Notes: generated by a model not told the origin, from the letters alone. 64,000 bases of DNA from JANYCG01 sp031386665 (GCA_031386665.1 JANNCN010000124.1:1-64000); one strand, 5' to 3'. Shown: positions 42,076 through 52,580, numbered from the stretch's first letter. Translations and numbers: made by a program.

Positions 42076-43698
42076 ATGCAGCTGACGCTTTGGACATACG
42101 AAGGCCCTCCCCATGTTGGCGCTATGAGGGTTGCCACCGCACTGACAGACGTGCACTACGTCCTTCACGCCCCGCAGGGTGACACCTACGCCGACCTCCT
42201 GTTCACCATGATCGAGCGCTTGCCTAAACGCCCGCCGGTGACGTACACGACCTTTCAGGCGCGTGATCTGGGTTCCGATACGGCGCAATTGTTCAAAGAA
42301 TCGGTTCAAGGCGCGTTCGACAGATTCAGTCCAAAGGCCATGTTGGTCGGTGCGTCATGCACGGCTGAATTGATTCAGGATGACCCAGGCGGGCTTGCAA
42401 AAGCGCTTGATTTGCCCATTCCGGTCGTCGCGCTGGAGCTGCCGTCCTACCAGCGCAAGGAAAACTGGGGCGCAGCGGAAACCTTTTACCAAATCGTCAG
42501 AACTTTGGCCGGGCCCAATGTTCCCCCACCGGGGCATTCGCGCCAACCGCCCGACGCGACGAGGCGGCCCCGATGCAATCTGTTGGGGCCCAGTGCGCTT
42601 GGCTTCAGGCACCGTGATGATGTGACCGAAATTACTCGGCTGCTGGATCAAATGGGCGTGGACGTGCAATCGGTGGCTCCTCTTGGGGCTTGCGCTGATG
42701 ACTTGGCCCGCTTGGGCGAAGCAGATTTCAACGTGGTGTTGTACCCTGAAGTTGCGGGTCTCACCGCGAGTTGGCTAACGCGAAATTTCGGGCAACCCTG
42801 TACCAAAACGATCCCCATTGGTGCAAATGCCACGCGCGATTTCATCGCTGAGGTTGCAGCACTTGCCAACATGGATCCTGCCAAAGCGCTGGCCGATTTC
42901 AATTCGCGGGCACCCTGGTACGCAAGGTCAGTGGACTCAACCTACCTCACTGGCAAACGTGTCTTTATTTTTGGTGATGCGACCCATGTAGTGGCTGCAG
43001 CTCGGGTTGCCGCTACCGAGCTGGGGTTCACCGTGGTGGGCTTGGGTACCTACAGCCGGGAATTTGCGCGGGAAGTGCGAGAGGCGGCCAAGTTGTATGA
43101 CGTTGAAGCATTGATTTCAGACGACTACCTGGAAGTGGAAGCTAAGGTTGCGGAGTTGCAGCCGGAGCTTGTCTTGGGCACCCAAATGGAGCGCCACATT
43201 GCCAAACGTCTGGGAGTCCCCTGCGCCGTCATATCTGCGCCAGTTCACGTGCAGGACTTTCCAGCTCGTTATTCGCCACAAATGGGTTTTGAAGGCGCCA
43301 ATGTGCTCTTTGACACGTGGGTGCACCCATTGATGATGGGCCTGGAAGAACATTTAATCGGCATGTTCAGAGGCGATTTTGAATTTCACGAGGATGCATC
43401 GCCGTCGCACCTTGGTGGCACTAAAAGCATGACAACCGCCGACCAGTCGTTCGTCGAGGCAGCCGCGCCCGCGCTTGATGTTGCGGTGCCAGCGGTTGCA
43501 GAAAAAAATACTGGAGAAAGTCCACCAGCCGCGATCCCGGCCACGTGGACCCCTGATGCGGAGAAGGAGCTTCGAAAGATTCCCTTTTTCGTGCGCGGCA
43601 AAGCACGCCGTAACACCGAGCGATACGCACAAAACTATAGCGTACCGGTGATCACCATCGAGACACTTTATGATGCAAAAGCGCACTTCAGTCGTTGA
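42076..43698 (+). CDS. bchB: Protochlorophyllide reductase (light-independent) subunit B
   Basis: BchB is the partner of BchN and carries the substrate-site Asp. The N terminus MQLTLWTYEGPPHVGAMRVA and VGASCTAELIQDDPGG with the cluster Cys are diagnostic. The C-terminal domain ...WTPDAEKELRKIPFFVRGKARRNTER is the substrate-covering region of BchB. It is 540 residues. The central domain bears a Pro/Arg-rich insertion (residues 150-170). Confidence 0.96.
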   Translation: MQLTLWTYEGPPHVGAMRVATALTDVHYVLHAPQGDTYADLLFTMIERLPKRPPVTYTTFQARDLGSDTAQLFKESVQGAFDRFSPKAMLVGASCTAELIQDDPGGLAKALDLPIPVVALELPSYQRKENWGAAETFYQIVRTLAGPNVPPPGHSRQPPDATRRPRCNLLGPSALGFRHRDDVTEITRLLDQMGVDVQSVAPLGACADDLARLGEADFNVVLYPEVAGLTASWLTRNFGQPCTKTIPIGANATRDFIAEVAALANMDPAKALADFNSRAPWYARSVDSTYLTGKRVFIFGDATHVVAAARVAATELGFTVVGLGTYSREFAREVREAAKLYDVEALISDDYLEVEAKVAELQPELVLGTQMERHIAKRLGVPCAVISAPVHVQDFPARYSPQMGFEGANVLFDTWVHPLMMGLEEHLIGMFRGDFEFHEDASPSHLGGTKSMTTADQSFVEAAAPALDVAVPAVAEKNTGESPPAAIPATWTPDAEKELRKIPFFVRGKARRNTERYAQNYSVPVITIETLYDAKAHFSR

Positions 43699-46600
43699 CA
43701 GCAATGCCACGCCAGCTGCCATGCGAGTGGTTGTTGTCACCATGGACAGCCATTTGGCCAGTGCAACTGAACGAGCCAATCGGAGTTTGGCGACGTCTTT
43801 GCCTGGACTGAAACTCTGTGTTCACGCGGCGAGCGAGTGGGGCGATGATCCAACAGCTCTGGCCCGTTGCAAGGCTGATATTGCGGCCGGTGACATTGTG
43901 ATCGCCGCCATGCTGTTTCTTGAAGATCATTTTCTGCCGATACTGCCTGATTTGCAGGCACGCCGTGATCATTGCGACGCGATGGTATGCGCCATGTCTG
44001 CGACTGAAGTGACCAAACTGACTCGCATGGGCAAGTTTGACATGGCTGCACCTGCCACAGGGGCGATGGCCTTCCTTAAACGCTTGCGTGGGAAACCTCC
44101 CGGCCCAGACACAGGCGGCAAAACGACTGCTGGGGCCCAGCAAATGAAAACATTGCGGATGTTGCCAAAGATCCTGCGCTTCATTCCGGGAACGGCACAA
44201 GACGTTCGGGCCTACTTTCTCACTCTTCAGTATTGGCTGGCTGGTTCAGAGGAAAACATTTCCAATATGGTCCACTTTTTGGTGGATCGGTACGCCGAAG
44301 GCCCACGCAAGCTTTTGCGCGGTAGCCTCAAAACACATGAGCCCGTTGAGTACCCTGAAGTCGGTGTTTATCACCCCAAAATGAGCCATGTCAGTGCCGT
44401 GGGGAAGATGTCCAGCGCGATCGAATCGCTGCCAAGTTTTGCCACGACAGGTCAGCGCGGAACCGTAGGTTTGTTATTGATGCGGTCTTATGTTCTGGCT
44501 GGCAATGCCGACCACTACAACGGGGTGATCACCGCGCTCGAAGCGCGTGGGATGCGCGTGGTGCCAGCGTTTGCGACGGGCTTGGATCAGCGCCCTGCAA
44601 TCGACGCCTTCTTTTACAAAAATGGTCAACCAACGATTGATGCGCTTGTCTCTCTCACGGGTTTCTCACTGGTAGGGGGCCCTGCCTACAACGACGCTAC
44701 TGCAGCCGCCGACATTCTTGACAAACTCGACGTTCCCTACATCGCGGTGACGCCGGTTGAGTTTCAGACACTTGACCAGTGGGGCGGGTCTACGCGTGGA
44801 CTGTTGCCGGTCGAAGCCACCATGATGGTCGCAATTCCGGAGTTGGACGGTGCGACAGGCTCAATGGTGTTTGGAGGTCGCGGTAGCGCACAGCATTTGG
44901 CCTGCAGTGGTTGCGCCCACGCTTGTACCTTTAAAAATTCGCCGGACTCCCATGACATGCATTCCTGCATTGAACGGGCTGACACGCTGGCGGCTCGGGT
45001 TGGAAAGCTGGTGGACTTGCGGCGTTCGCAGCGCGCTGAGAGAAAAGTTGCGGCCGTGGTGTTTAACTTCCCACCTAATGCGGGCGCCACGGGAACCGCT
45101 GCGTTTTTGTCGGTTTTCGAGTCGCTTTTTAACGTGCTGACGGCTATGCACAAGGGTGGCTATACAGTGGAGGTCCCTGCAAGTGTTGATGAACTGCGCG
45201 AGCGCATCATCACGGGCAATGCAGCGCGATTTGGTGCGATGGCTAACGTGTACACCCGCATTGCTGCCGATGATCACGTTCGCAGGGAAAAACACCTGAA
45301 GGAAATTGAAAGCCAGTGGGGCCCGGCGCCTGGTAAACAACAGAGCGATGGCAGCAGTATTTTTGTCTTGGGTGAATGTTTTGGCAATGTATTTGTGGGC
45401 ATTCAACCAGCTTTCGGCTACGAAGGCGATCCGATGCGATTGCTGTTTGAAAAAGGCTTTGCGCCAACGCACGCCTTTTCAGCGTTTTACAGGTGGTTGC
45501 GGGAAGATTTCGGTGCCAATGCCGTGCTGCATTTTGGCACCCACGGCGCATTGGAATTTATGCCTGGCAAACAAAGCGGTATGTCCGCGACGTGCTGGCC
45601 AGATAGGCTTATCGGTGACCTGCCGAACATGTACCTTTATGCGTCGAACAATCCGTCTGAGGGAACGATTGCCAAGCGCCGCGCCGCCGCGACGCTCATT
45701 AGTTACCTGACGCCGCCCGTCGCCCAAGCCGGCCTTTACCAAGGCTTGGTCGATCTCAAGGATGCATTGGAACGTTTTAGAAGTTTGGAGCCAGAAGCTC
45801 AGTTCGAACGCGATGAGCTGAGTGCCATGATTCAAGGTCAGGCGGCAGAGTTGGAATTGGCATCGGCCGAGCCTTTCTGGGGTGCCGATTCAGAATCCAA
45901 AATTGCCAAGCTCACCGAGGATGTATTGGAAGTCGAATACACACTGATTCCTTATGGACTGCATGTGGTCGGCCAAGCTCCGAGTGTGCCTGAGCGCGTC
46001 GACCTTTTGTTGTCTTGTGCTGAAGCTTCCCACGGTCAAAGGCCTGAACGGGCTTTGATTGAGGCCCTAGTGGCTGGGCACTCACCTCAGGTGGCGTTGA
46101 AAGCGAGCGGTAAGAGTGACGATCCCACGCTGCTCTCGCTTCTGCAAGAGTTGTCTGCGACCGACGCGTTGATGGCTGAGGACCATGAAATCAATGGGGT
46201 TCTACGAGCATTGGATGGACGATTCCTTCGCCCAGCACCTGGCGGGGATTTGTTGCGCAACCCAGCAATTCTGCCTACTGGCCGCAATCTGCATGGTTTT
46301 GATCCATTTCGAATTCCAAGCGCTTACGCTGTGAAAGACGGTGCTCGACAGGCCGATCGCTTGTTGCAAAAACACATGGGTGACGGCCACGGCTTTCCAG
46401 AGTCAATAGCAATGGTCTTGTGGGGAACAGACAATTTGAAGAGCGAGGGTGCGCCTATAGCCCAAGCACTTTCTCTCATGGGCGCCAAGCCACGTTTTGA
46501 CAGCTATGGTCGATTGGCCGGGGCTGAGTTGATCCCCTTGGCAGATTTGGGTCGACCTCGGGTGGATGTGATCATTACTCTTTCGGGTATTTTTCGCGAC

Positions 46601-47503
46601 TTGTTGCCGCTTCAAATCAAACTGCTGGCAGAGGCTGCTTTCATGGCGGCAAGCGCAGATGAACCCCTGGAGGCGAATTTCATTCGCAAGCATGCTCAGG
46701 CATACATGCTGGAGCATGGGGGTGATTTGGAGACTGCATCACTTCGTGTTTTCGGAAACGCTGAGGGTGCCTACGGCTCCAATGTCAACAGCCTGATTGA
46801 CAACAGCCGCTGGGAGGATGGTGACGAGCTTGCCGAGACTTACAGCCGCCGCAAAGGTTTTGCCTACGGACGCGCCGGGCGAGCCGCGCAGCAACCCAAG
46901 TTGCTGCAAAGCGTGCTGGCAGGGGTTGAGTTGGCCTACCAAAACCTTGACTCTGTGGAGCTGGGAGTCACCACGGTTGACACTTACTTTGACACGCTCG
47001 GTGGGATCAGTCGGGCTATTAAGCGGGCGAAAACAGACAAGATGGGATCCGCCGCTGAAATGGCTCCGGTTTATATCGGTGACCAAACCCGCGACAGCAG
47101 CGGTGGTGGTGTGGTTCGTACCCTTTCAGATCAAGTGGCATTGGAAACTCGAACCCGGATGTTGAATCCGAAATGGTACGAAGGCATGCTCAAGCACGGC
47201 TACGAAGGCGTGCGTCAAATTGAGGTCCACGTCACGAACACTATGGGTTGGTCTGCCACCACTGGGCAGGTTCAACCTTGGGTTTACGAGCAATTGAGCG
47301 AAACATTCATGTTGGACCCAGCGATGCGAGAGCGCCTTGCCAAGCTGAATCCAACCTCCTCAGCAAGGGTTGCCAACCGTTTGCTTGAGGCCTTTGAACG
47401 AAAGTATTGGCAGCCAGATGCCAAGATGCTCGAAGCCCTGCGTCTTGCAGGCGAAGAGTTGGAGGATCGCCTTGAAGGCGTTTTTGAAGGAGCCACCGTA
47501 TGA
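43670..47503 (+). CDS. bchH: Magnesium chelatase subunit H
   Basis: BchH binds protoporphyrin IX and inserts Mg2+ with the BchID motor. The 1277-residue protein is the normal size and includes RVVVVTMDSHLASA, FGTHGALEFMPGKQSGMS (porphyrin site), and ETRTRMLNPKWYEGMLKHGYEGVRQI near the C terminus. It starts at ATG 43670, overlapping the bchB end by 29 bases; ATG 43673 or GTG/ATG slightly downstream cannot be excluded. Confidence 0.97.
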   Translation: MMQKRTSVVDSNATPAAMRVVVVTMDSHLASATERANRSLATSLPGLKLCVHAASEWGDDPTALARCKADIAAGDIVIAAMLFLEDHFLPILPDLQARRDHCDAMVCAMSATEVTKLTRMGKFDMAAPATGAMAFLKRLRGKPPGPDTGGKTTAGAQQMKTLRMLPKILRFIPGTAQDVRAYFLTLQYWLAGSEENISNMVHFLVDRYAEGPRKLLRGSLKTHEPVEYPEVGVYHPKMSHVSAVGKMSSAIESLPSFATTGQRGTVGLLLMRSYVLAGNADHYNGVITALEARGMRVVPAFATGLDQRPAIDAFFYKNGQPTIDALVSLTGFSLVGGPAYNDATAAADILDKLDVPYIAVTPVEFQTLDQWGGSTRGLLPVEATMMVAIPELDGATGSMVFGGRGSAQHLACSGCAHACTFKNSPDSHDMHSCIERADTLAARVGKLVDLRRSQRAERKVAAVVFNFPPNAGATGTAAFLSVFESLFNVLTAMHKGGYTVEVPASVDELRERIITGNAARFGAMANVYTRIAADDHVRREKHLKEIESQWGPAPGKQQSDGSSIFVLGECFGNVFVGIQPAFGYEGDPMRLLFEKGFAPTHAFSAFYRWLREDFGANAVLHFGTHGALEFMPGKQSGMSATCWPDRLIGDLPNMYLYASNNPSEGTIAKRRAAATLISYLTPPVAQAGLYQGLVDLKDALERFRSLEPEAQFERDELSAMIQGQAAELELASAEPFWGADSESKIAKLTEDVLEVEYTLIPYGLHVVGQAPSVPERVDLLLSCAEASHGQRPERALIEALVAGHSPQVALKASGKSDDPTLLSLLQELSATDALMAEDHEINGVLRALDGRFLRPAPGGDLLRNPAILPTGRNLHGFDPFRIPSAYAVKDGARQADRLLQKHMGDGHGFPESIAMVLWGTDNLKSEGAPIAQALSLMGAKPRFDSYGRLAGAELIPLADLGRPRVDVIITLSGIFRDLLPLQIKLLAEAAFMAASADEPLEANFIRKHAQAYMLEHGGDLETASLRVFGNAEGAYGSNVNSLIDNSRWEDGDELAETYSRRKGFAYGRAGRAAQQPKLLQSVLAGVELAYQNLDSVELGVTTVDTYFDTLGGISRAIKRAKTDKMGSAAEMAPVYIGDQTRDSSGGGVVRTLSDQVALETRTRMLNPKWYEGMLKHGYEGVRQIEVHVTNTMGWSATTGQVQPWVYEQLSETFMLDPAMRERLAKLNPTSSARVANRLLEAFERKYWQPDAKMLEALRLAGEELEDRLEGVFEGATV

Positions 47504-48423
47504 GTGTTACCACCGTCCCTTTCCCAAACATCAAACGACCGGGTGAGCGCACTAATCTGCGTCTCGATGGCGAGGGGAGTTTGCAGGTTGAACTTGATCC
47601 CAACCTGAAGATTGGAAACGCCAAGGTGTTTGCGATTTACGGCAAGGGCGGCATCGGCAAAAGCACAACCTCGTCGAACCTCTCAGCTGCCTTTTCATTG
47701 ATGGGCAAACGAGTGCTTCAAATCGGCTGCGACCCCAAGCACGACTCCACGTTCACTCTTACGAAAAAGATGCTCCCAACCGTGATTGATGTGCTGGAAA
47801 CAGTGGATTTTCACGCTGAAGAGCTCAGGGTCGAAGATTTTGTATTTCCGGGCTTCAACGGGGTTATGTGTGTTGAAGCGGGCGGCCCGCCAGCGGGAAC
47901 CGGTTGCGGTGGGTATGTGGTGGGTCAAACCGTCAAACTTTTGAAGGAGCACCATTTGCTGGAGGACACGGATGTCGTGATTTTCGACGTCCTGGGCGAT
48001 GTGGTGTGCGGCGGGTTTGCTGCACCTTTGCAGCATGCAGATCGGGCGCTTATCGTCACGGCCAACGACTTTGACTCGATTTTCGCCATGAACCGGATCG
48101 TTCAGGCGATTGGTGCCAAAGCCAAAAATTACAACGTTCGCCTTGGTGGCGTCATTGCCAATCGCAGCAAAGACACAGACCAAATTGACAAATACAACAA
48201 CAAAATTGGTTTGACTTTGGCTGCTCACTTTCCTGACTTGGACGTGATTCGACGAAGCCGGCTGAAAAAGTCGACTCTTTTTGAAATGGAAGACTCACCT
48301 GAACTCGACGCGGTCAAAAAGGAATACATGCGTTTGGCGGCCTCCCTTTGGTTGGGAACAGAGCCACTGAATGCAGTTCCCATGAAGGATCGCGATATTT
48401 TCGACCTTCTCGGGTTTGATTGA
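47500..48423 (+). CDS. bchL: Protochlorophyllide reductase iron protein subunit L
   Basis: BchL is the NifH-like ATPase that passes electrons to BchNB. P-loop YGKGGIGKSTTS, GCDPKHDSTF, and the two cluster-ligand cysteines in GTGCGGYVVGQ and LGDVVCGGFAAP are present. It is 307 residues and starts at ATG 47500, overlapping the bchH stop. It differs from BchX by sequence and by its place in the bchNBHL block. Confidence 0.97.
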   Translation: MSVTTVPFPNIKRPGERTNLRLDGEGSLQVELDPNLKIGNAKVFAIYGKGGIGKSTTSSNLSAAFSLMGKRVLQIGCDPKHDSTFTLTKKMLPTVIDVLETVDFHAEELRVEDFVFPGFNGVMCVEAGGPPAGTGCGGYVVGQTVKLLKEHHLLEDTDVVIFDVLGDVVCGGFAAPLQHADRALIVTANDFDSIFAMNRIVQAIGAKAKNYNVRLGGVIANRSKDTDQIDKYNNKIGLTLAAHFPDLDVIRRSRLKKSTLFEMEDSPELDAVKKEYMRLAASLWLGTEPLNAVPMKDRDIFDLLGFD

Positions 48424-49124
48424 TGATTTCTTCAACCTACGCTGATCGCAAAGGTCAAATCGAGACGTACTTTGACCGCACGGCGGTTGACGCATGGGCG
48501 CGTTTAACGTCCGATGCACCTGTAGGCCGTATTCGCGCATCTGTGCGGGCGGGACGCGACGCCATGCGGGCCAACCTTCTGTCATGGTTGCCACAGGACT
48601 TGCGCGGTCGGCGTGTTCTTGACGCAGGTTGTGGAACGGGCGCCCTCGCGGTGGAGGCAGCGGCCCGTGGTGCAGAAGTGGTCGCAATCGATTTGTCGCC
48701 GACCCTGGTTGATTTAGCCCGTGAGCGCCAGCCCAAAATTTCCGGCCCTGGATCAATCGATTTTAGAAGTGGCGACATGTTGAGCCCTGGTCTTGGCAAC
48801 TTCGATCATGTGGTGGCTATGGACTCTGTCATTCATTACTGCACCGAAGACGCAGTGGCTGCACTTTCGCAGCTTGCGAAACGAACTTCCACATCGATAG
48901 TGTTCACTTTCGCACCTCGCACACCCATGCTGGCGACCATGATTGCGGTGGGTCGCCTGTTCCCGCGCGGTGATCGGGCCCCTTGGTTGGAGCCGATGGC
49001 CGCGGAAAAAATTGCGGGCCTTATGGCGCTGGATGAGACGTTGCTTGATTGGCGGGCTGCACGTACCCAACGAGTGTCTGGCGGTTTCTACAAATCACAG
49101 GCTTTGGAGCTTTTGAAGACATGA
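48423..49124 (+). CDS. bchM: Magnesium-protoporphyrin O-methyltransferase
   Basis: BchM methylates Mg-protoporphyrin IX at the C13 propionate with SAM. RVLDAGCGTGALAVEAAARG is SAM motif I, and VAMDSVIHYCTEDA and FTFAPRTPMLATMIAVGRLFP are BchM-typical. The 233-residue protein starts at ATG 48423, sharing bases with the bchL TGA. A TTG codon one earlier is not needed. It overlaps lhaA. Confidence 0.95.
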   Translation: MISSTYADRKGQIETYFDRTAVDAWARLTSDAPVGRIRASVRAGRDAMRANLLSWLPQDLRGRRVLDAGCGTGALAVEAAARGAEVVAIDLSPTLVDLARERQPKISGPGSIDFRSGDMLSPGLGNFDHVVAMDSVIHYCTEDAVAALSQLAKRTSTSIVFTFAPRTPMLATMIAVGRLFPRGDRAPWLEPMAAEKIAGLMALDETLLDWRAARTQRVSGGFYKSQALELLKT

Positions 49125-50578
49125 AGCCTGTTGACACGATCTTTCGGCTGAATGCATCGCTTGCCAGCAATTGGGGCAAGGTAAGTGCACAGTTTTTACC
49201 GTTTGCAGACGCCGCCACCAAGGAGCTGCCGATGGGGCGCTTGTTGAGGCTGTCCTTGTTCCAGGTTTCGGTCGGCATGGCACTGGCGCTGCTCAATGGC
49301 ACCTTGAACCGGGTGATGATTGTTGAATTGAATGTGCCAGCCTGGTTGGTCGCCTTGATGGTGGCATTGCCACTGGTCTTTGCGCCACTGAGAGCATTGA
49401 TGGGCTTTAGGTCTGACACGCACCGATCTGCTTTGGGGTGGAGACGGGTTCCGTACATCTGGATGGGTAGTTTGCTGCAATTCGGTGGGCTGGCAATCAT
49501 GCCGTTTGCACTGATTGTCCTTTCGGGCGACAGCAACGGCCCACCGATCTACGGCCAGGTGGGGGCAGCGCTTGCCTTTTTGTTGGTGGGCGCGGGCATG
49601 CACCTCACCCAAACGGCAGGTCTGGCCCTGGCAACCGATATTGCAACGCCAGAGTCGCGCCCTAGGGTTGTCGCTTTGCTCTACGTCATGCTGCTCCTCG
49701 GAATGCTTGTCAGTTCTTTGCTGTTTGGAATTCTGTTGGCCGACTTCAAACAGGTGAAATTGATCCAAGTGATTCAAGGCGCCGCAGTTGTCACCATGGT
49801 GCTCAACATGGTGGCCCTTTGGAAGCAGGAAGCCCGCGACCCTTCGCGCACCAGCACGGTCATCAATGGCCCACGGCCGGCCTTCAAAAAGTCTTGGAAC
49901 GTTTTCATGCAGGGCGGTCGGGCGATTCGTCTTTTGGTGGCAGTTGGCTTAGGTTCAGCAGCCTTCAGCATGCAGGACGTTTTACTAGAGCCCTACGGCG
50001 GCCAGATCATGAATCTGCCTGTAGGTGCTACTTCAGCGCTCACGGCCTTGATGGCTGGCGGGAGCCTAGGCGCATTCTTGTTGGCATCGCGTTGGTTGTA
50101 CCATGGAGGCGACCCTTTTCGGCTGGCTGCCATAGGGTTGTTGTTCGGCGTGTTGGGCTTTGGGGCTGTCATTTTTGCGGACCCATTTCAGTCCGCTTTG
50201 CTATTTCGTTTTGGGGCCATCTTCATTGGCTTTGGAGGTGGGTTCTTCTCTGTGGCTACATTGACAGCGGCCATGAGCCTTCAATCTGAGGACCACAATG
50301 GTCTGGCTTTGGGAGCATGGGGGGCGGTTCAAGCGACAGCCAGCGGCTTGGCGATTGCGCTTGGCGGCGTATTGCGAGACGTTATTTCTGCGCTGGCTGA
50401 ACAAGGTGCATTGGGTACTGCGTTGACCTCTCCGGCGGTCGGCTATAGCTTTGTCTACCACATCGAAATAGTGCTTTTGTTTGCGACTTTGGTTGCAATT
50501 GGGCCATTGGTCAGGTCAACGAATTCGCCTCGTTTGCAAACTTCAAACAGGTTGGGTCTGGCAGATTTGCCGGGTTAG
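49121..50578 (+). CDS. lhaA: Light-harvesting 1 assembly protein LhaA (PucC family)
   Basis: LhaA is a major-facilitator-like membrane protein needed for LH1 assembly. The 485-residue protein begins MKPVDTIFRLN, with ATG 49121 overlapping the bchM stop; a longer upstream frame reads within bchM. About 12 membrane spans are visible, with FRSDTHRSALGWRRVPYIWMG a family hallmark. It sits between bchM and puhA, the standard LhaA position. Confidence 0.94.
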   Translation: MKPVDTIFRLNASLASNWGKVSAQFLPFADAATKELPMGRLLRLSLFQVSVGMALALLNGTLNRVMIVELNVPAWLVALMVALPLVFAPLRALMGFRSDTHRSALGWRRVPYIWMGSLLQFGGLAIMPFALIVLSGDSNGPPIYGQVGAALAFLLVGAGMHLTQTAGLALATDIATPESRPRVVALLYVMLLLGMLVSSLLFGILLADFKQVKLIQVIQGAAVVTMVLNMVALWKQEARDPSRTSTVINGPRPAFKKSWNVFMQGGRAIRLLVAVGLGSAAFSMQDVLLEPYGGQIMNLPVGATSALTALMAGGSLGAFLLASRWLYHGGDPFRLAAIGLLFGVLGFGAVIFADPFQSALLFRFGAIFIGFGGGFFSVATLTAAMSLQSEDHNGLALGAWGAVQATASGLAIALGGVLRDVISALAEQGALGTALTSPAVGYSFVYHIEIVLLFATLVAIGPLVRSTNSPRLQTSNRLGLADLPG

Positions 50579-50603
50579 TTATGTTCACATAAGGGGAAAA
50601 GTC

Positions 50604-51374
50604 ATGGGAACTGGAGCGATTACTGGTTACATCGATGTGGCGCAAATGGTGCTTTATCTTTTTTGGATATTCTTTGCGGGCCTCATCTACTATTTGTTGC
50701 AAGAAAACAAACGAGAAGGTTACCCGCTGGAATCAGATCGGTCAGCCCATATAAGGGTGGAGGGTTGGCCACCGATGCCAAGCCCTAAGACCTACCGACT
50801 GCTTCATGGTGGCACAAGAAAGGTGCCCAACAACAACAAGTCGCCGCAAACTTTGGCGGCCGTTCCAACGGGTGGCTGGCCCGGTGCGCCATTGCAGCCT
50901 ACTGGAAACCCGATGCTTGACGGTGTGGGCCCGGGTTCCTACGCAGACCGCCCTGATGTTCCTGATTTGACTGCGGAGGGCGAAGTCAAAATTGTGCCGC
51001 TCCGTGTAGCTGCTGACTTTGATGTTGCAGCAGGTGATCCTGACCCACGTGGCCTCAAAGTCTATGGTGCTGACGGCGTGGAAGGTGGAACCATTGTGGA
51101 TGTTTGGGTGGATCGGTCAGAAATGCTGTTTCGTTACCTTGAGCTCTCGGTCGCAACACAAACTGGCAAAAGGCAGGTTTTGCTGCCCATCAACTTCAGT
51201 CGAATCAGCAGTCAGGGCGTTCGGGTGAAGTCAATTTTAGGCAGCCAATTTGCTCAGGTTCCGGGAACCAGTCACCCAGAAAGAGTGACTCTTTTGGAAG
51301 AGGAAAAAGTCATGGCCTACTATGGCGGTGGCGTGCTCTATGCGACGCCAGACAGACAGGAACCACTTCTGTGA
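50604..51374 (+). CDS. puhA: Photosynthetic reaction centre H subunit
   Basis: PuhA caps the cytoplasmic face of the reaction centre with a single N-terminal membrane helix (ITGYIDVAQMVLYLFWIFFA) followed by a large soluble domain (YRLLHGGTRKVPNN, VEGGTIVDVWVDRSE, QVPGTSHPERVTLLEEEKV). It is 256 residues. ATG 50604 has AAGGGGA upstream; the frame starting upstream overlaps lhaA and is rejected. Confidence 0.96.
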   Translation: MGTGAITGYIDVAQMVLYLFWIFFAGLIYYLLQENKREGYPLESDRSAHIRVEGWPPMPSPKTYRLLHGGTRKVPNNNKSPQTLAAVPTGGWPGAPLQPTGNPMLDGVGPGSYADRPDVPDLTAEGEVKIVPLRVAADFDVAAGDPDPRGLKVYGADGVEGGTIVDVWVDRSEMLFRYLELSVATQTGKRQVLLPINFSRISSQGVRVKSILGSQFAQVPGTSHPERVTLLEEEKVMAYYGGGVLYATPDRQEPLL

Positions 51375-52069
51375 GTACGCCGTCTCCAGCTCGCGAACAC
51401 GAGCACGAGTTTGAAGCGGCACTGGGCCTGCCAGAGCTGTTGCCAGCGGGCGAGAAGATCATCTGGCAGGGCTCGCCTGATTGGCGAACTCTGGCCGTTC
51501 AGATCATGCATGTTCGAACCCTCAGCTTCTACTTTGCGGCGATGTTGCTGTGGCGGGCAAGTACCCTTAAATACGACGGTGCCAGTTGGTTTGCAGTGGT
51601 GCAGTCTATGGCTTTGCTGCTGCCTTTGGCTTTGATCGCATTGGGCTTGCTTCTTGGTTTTGCCTGGCTCACCAGCAAGACTTCGGTTTACACGGTGACG
51701 AACAGGCGCGTTGTGATGCGAATCGGCATTGTGCTGACAGTGACCTTCAACTTGCCCCATCGGTTGATTGAGTCAGTGTCGTTGAGGCCGCTTGCCAAGG
51801 GGACTGCCGATATTGCTTTGGTGCTTGCCCCTACAGACAACATCGCATATGGCAACTTGTGGCCGCATGCCCGGCCTTGGCGACTCAGGCGCACCGAACC
51901 CATGTTGCGCGCGGTGCCAGACGGTGCGAAAGTTGGTGAACTGCTTGCATCTGCAATGCGGGCGTCCATATCTCTTTCTGAGCCCTCGGTAGGCTCGGTC
52001 CCGGTGCGCGCCACTCAGCAGCATCCTGCACATGGCGATGCTCGGCAAGGCAACGCTTTGGCAGTTTGA
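51371..52069 (+). CDS. puhB: Reaction centre assembly protein PuhB
   Basis: PuhB is a membrane assembly factor for the reaction centre, with two or three spans and a bacterial PH-like domain (VYTVTNRRVVMRIGIVL). It is 232 residues. It starts at GTG 51371, overlapping the puhA stop. Neighbours puhA and puhC confirm the assignment. The last about 30 residues are Ser/Gln/His-rich and variable. Confidence 0.92.
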   Translation: MSTPSPAREHEHEFEAALGLPELLPAGEKIIWQGSPDWRTLAVQIMHVRTLSFYFAAMLLWRASTLKYDGASWFAVVQSMALLLPLALIALGLLLGFAWLTSKTSVYTVTNRRVVMRIGIVLTVTFNLPHRLIESVSLRPLAKGTADIALVLAPTDNIAYGNLWPHARPWRLRRTEPMLRAVPDGAKVGELLASAMRASISLSEPSVGSVPVRATQQHPAHGDARQGNALAV

Positions 52070-52082
52070 GGGACGCATCGCC

Positions 52083-52538
52083 ATGGCTGAAAACGTTGCG
52101 GTTACTGATGTGCCCAAGGGTGTGATTGTCACAGCCGGCTTGTTGCTTTTGATGGCGTTATCGGCAGTTGCATATGTGCGGCTGAGCGGCAGCGGTGCAG
52201 TTCAGGTGCCAGATGCGCCTGCGACTCTGGTCAAAGAGTTTCTGTTTGAGGATCGCAAGGATGGGAGCATCGCGATTTTGGATTCAACCACCAAGCAGTT
52301 GGTGGATTCGGTTGCACCAGCAAGCAACGGATTTTTGCGCGGCACTATGCGGGGCTTGGCCCGAGAACGAAAACGTCAGGGAATTGGTCCTGAAGTTCCC
52401 TTTCAATTGGTTGGTCGTGCCGACGGTCGCTTGACTTTAATTGACCCCGGCACTGATCGGCGTGTGGATTTGGAGTCTTTTGGACCCACCAATGCGGCGG
52501 TTTTTGCCAAATTAATGGTGTCAACACCTGGGCGCTGA
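52083..52538 (+). CDS. puhC: Photosynthetic complex assembly protein PuhC
   Basis: PuhC is a periplasmic-facing assembly factor with one N-terminal span. The protein begins MAENVAVTDVPKGVIVTAGL (151 residues) with GAGG upstream; an in-frame ATG at 52032 overlapping puhB is possible. LFEDRKDGSIAILDSTTKQLVDSV and a C-terminal FQLVGRADGRLTLIDPGTDR are PuhC-like. Confidence 0.9.
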   Translation: MAENVAVTDVPKGVIVTAGLLLLMALSAVAYVRLSGSGAVQVPDAPATLVKEFLFEDRKDGSIAILDSTTKQLVDSVAPASNGFLRGTMRGLARERKRQGIGPEVPFQLVGRADGRLTLIDPGTDRRVDLESFGPTNAAVFAKLMVSTPGR

Positions 52539-52580
52539 CCACTGCCACAAGCTTTCTAAATTTTGAGATGAAGCACCACC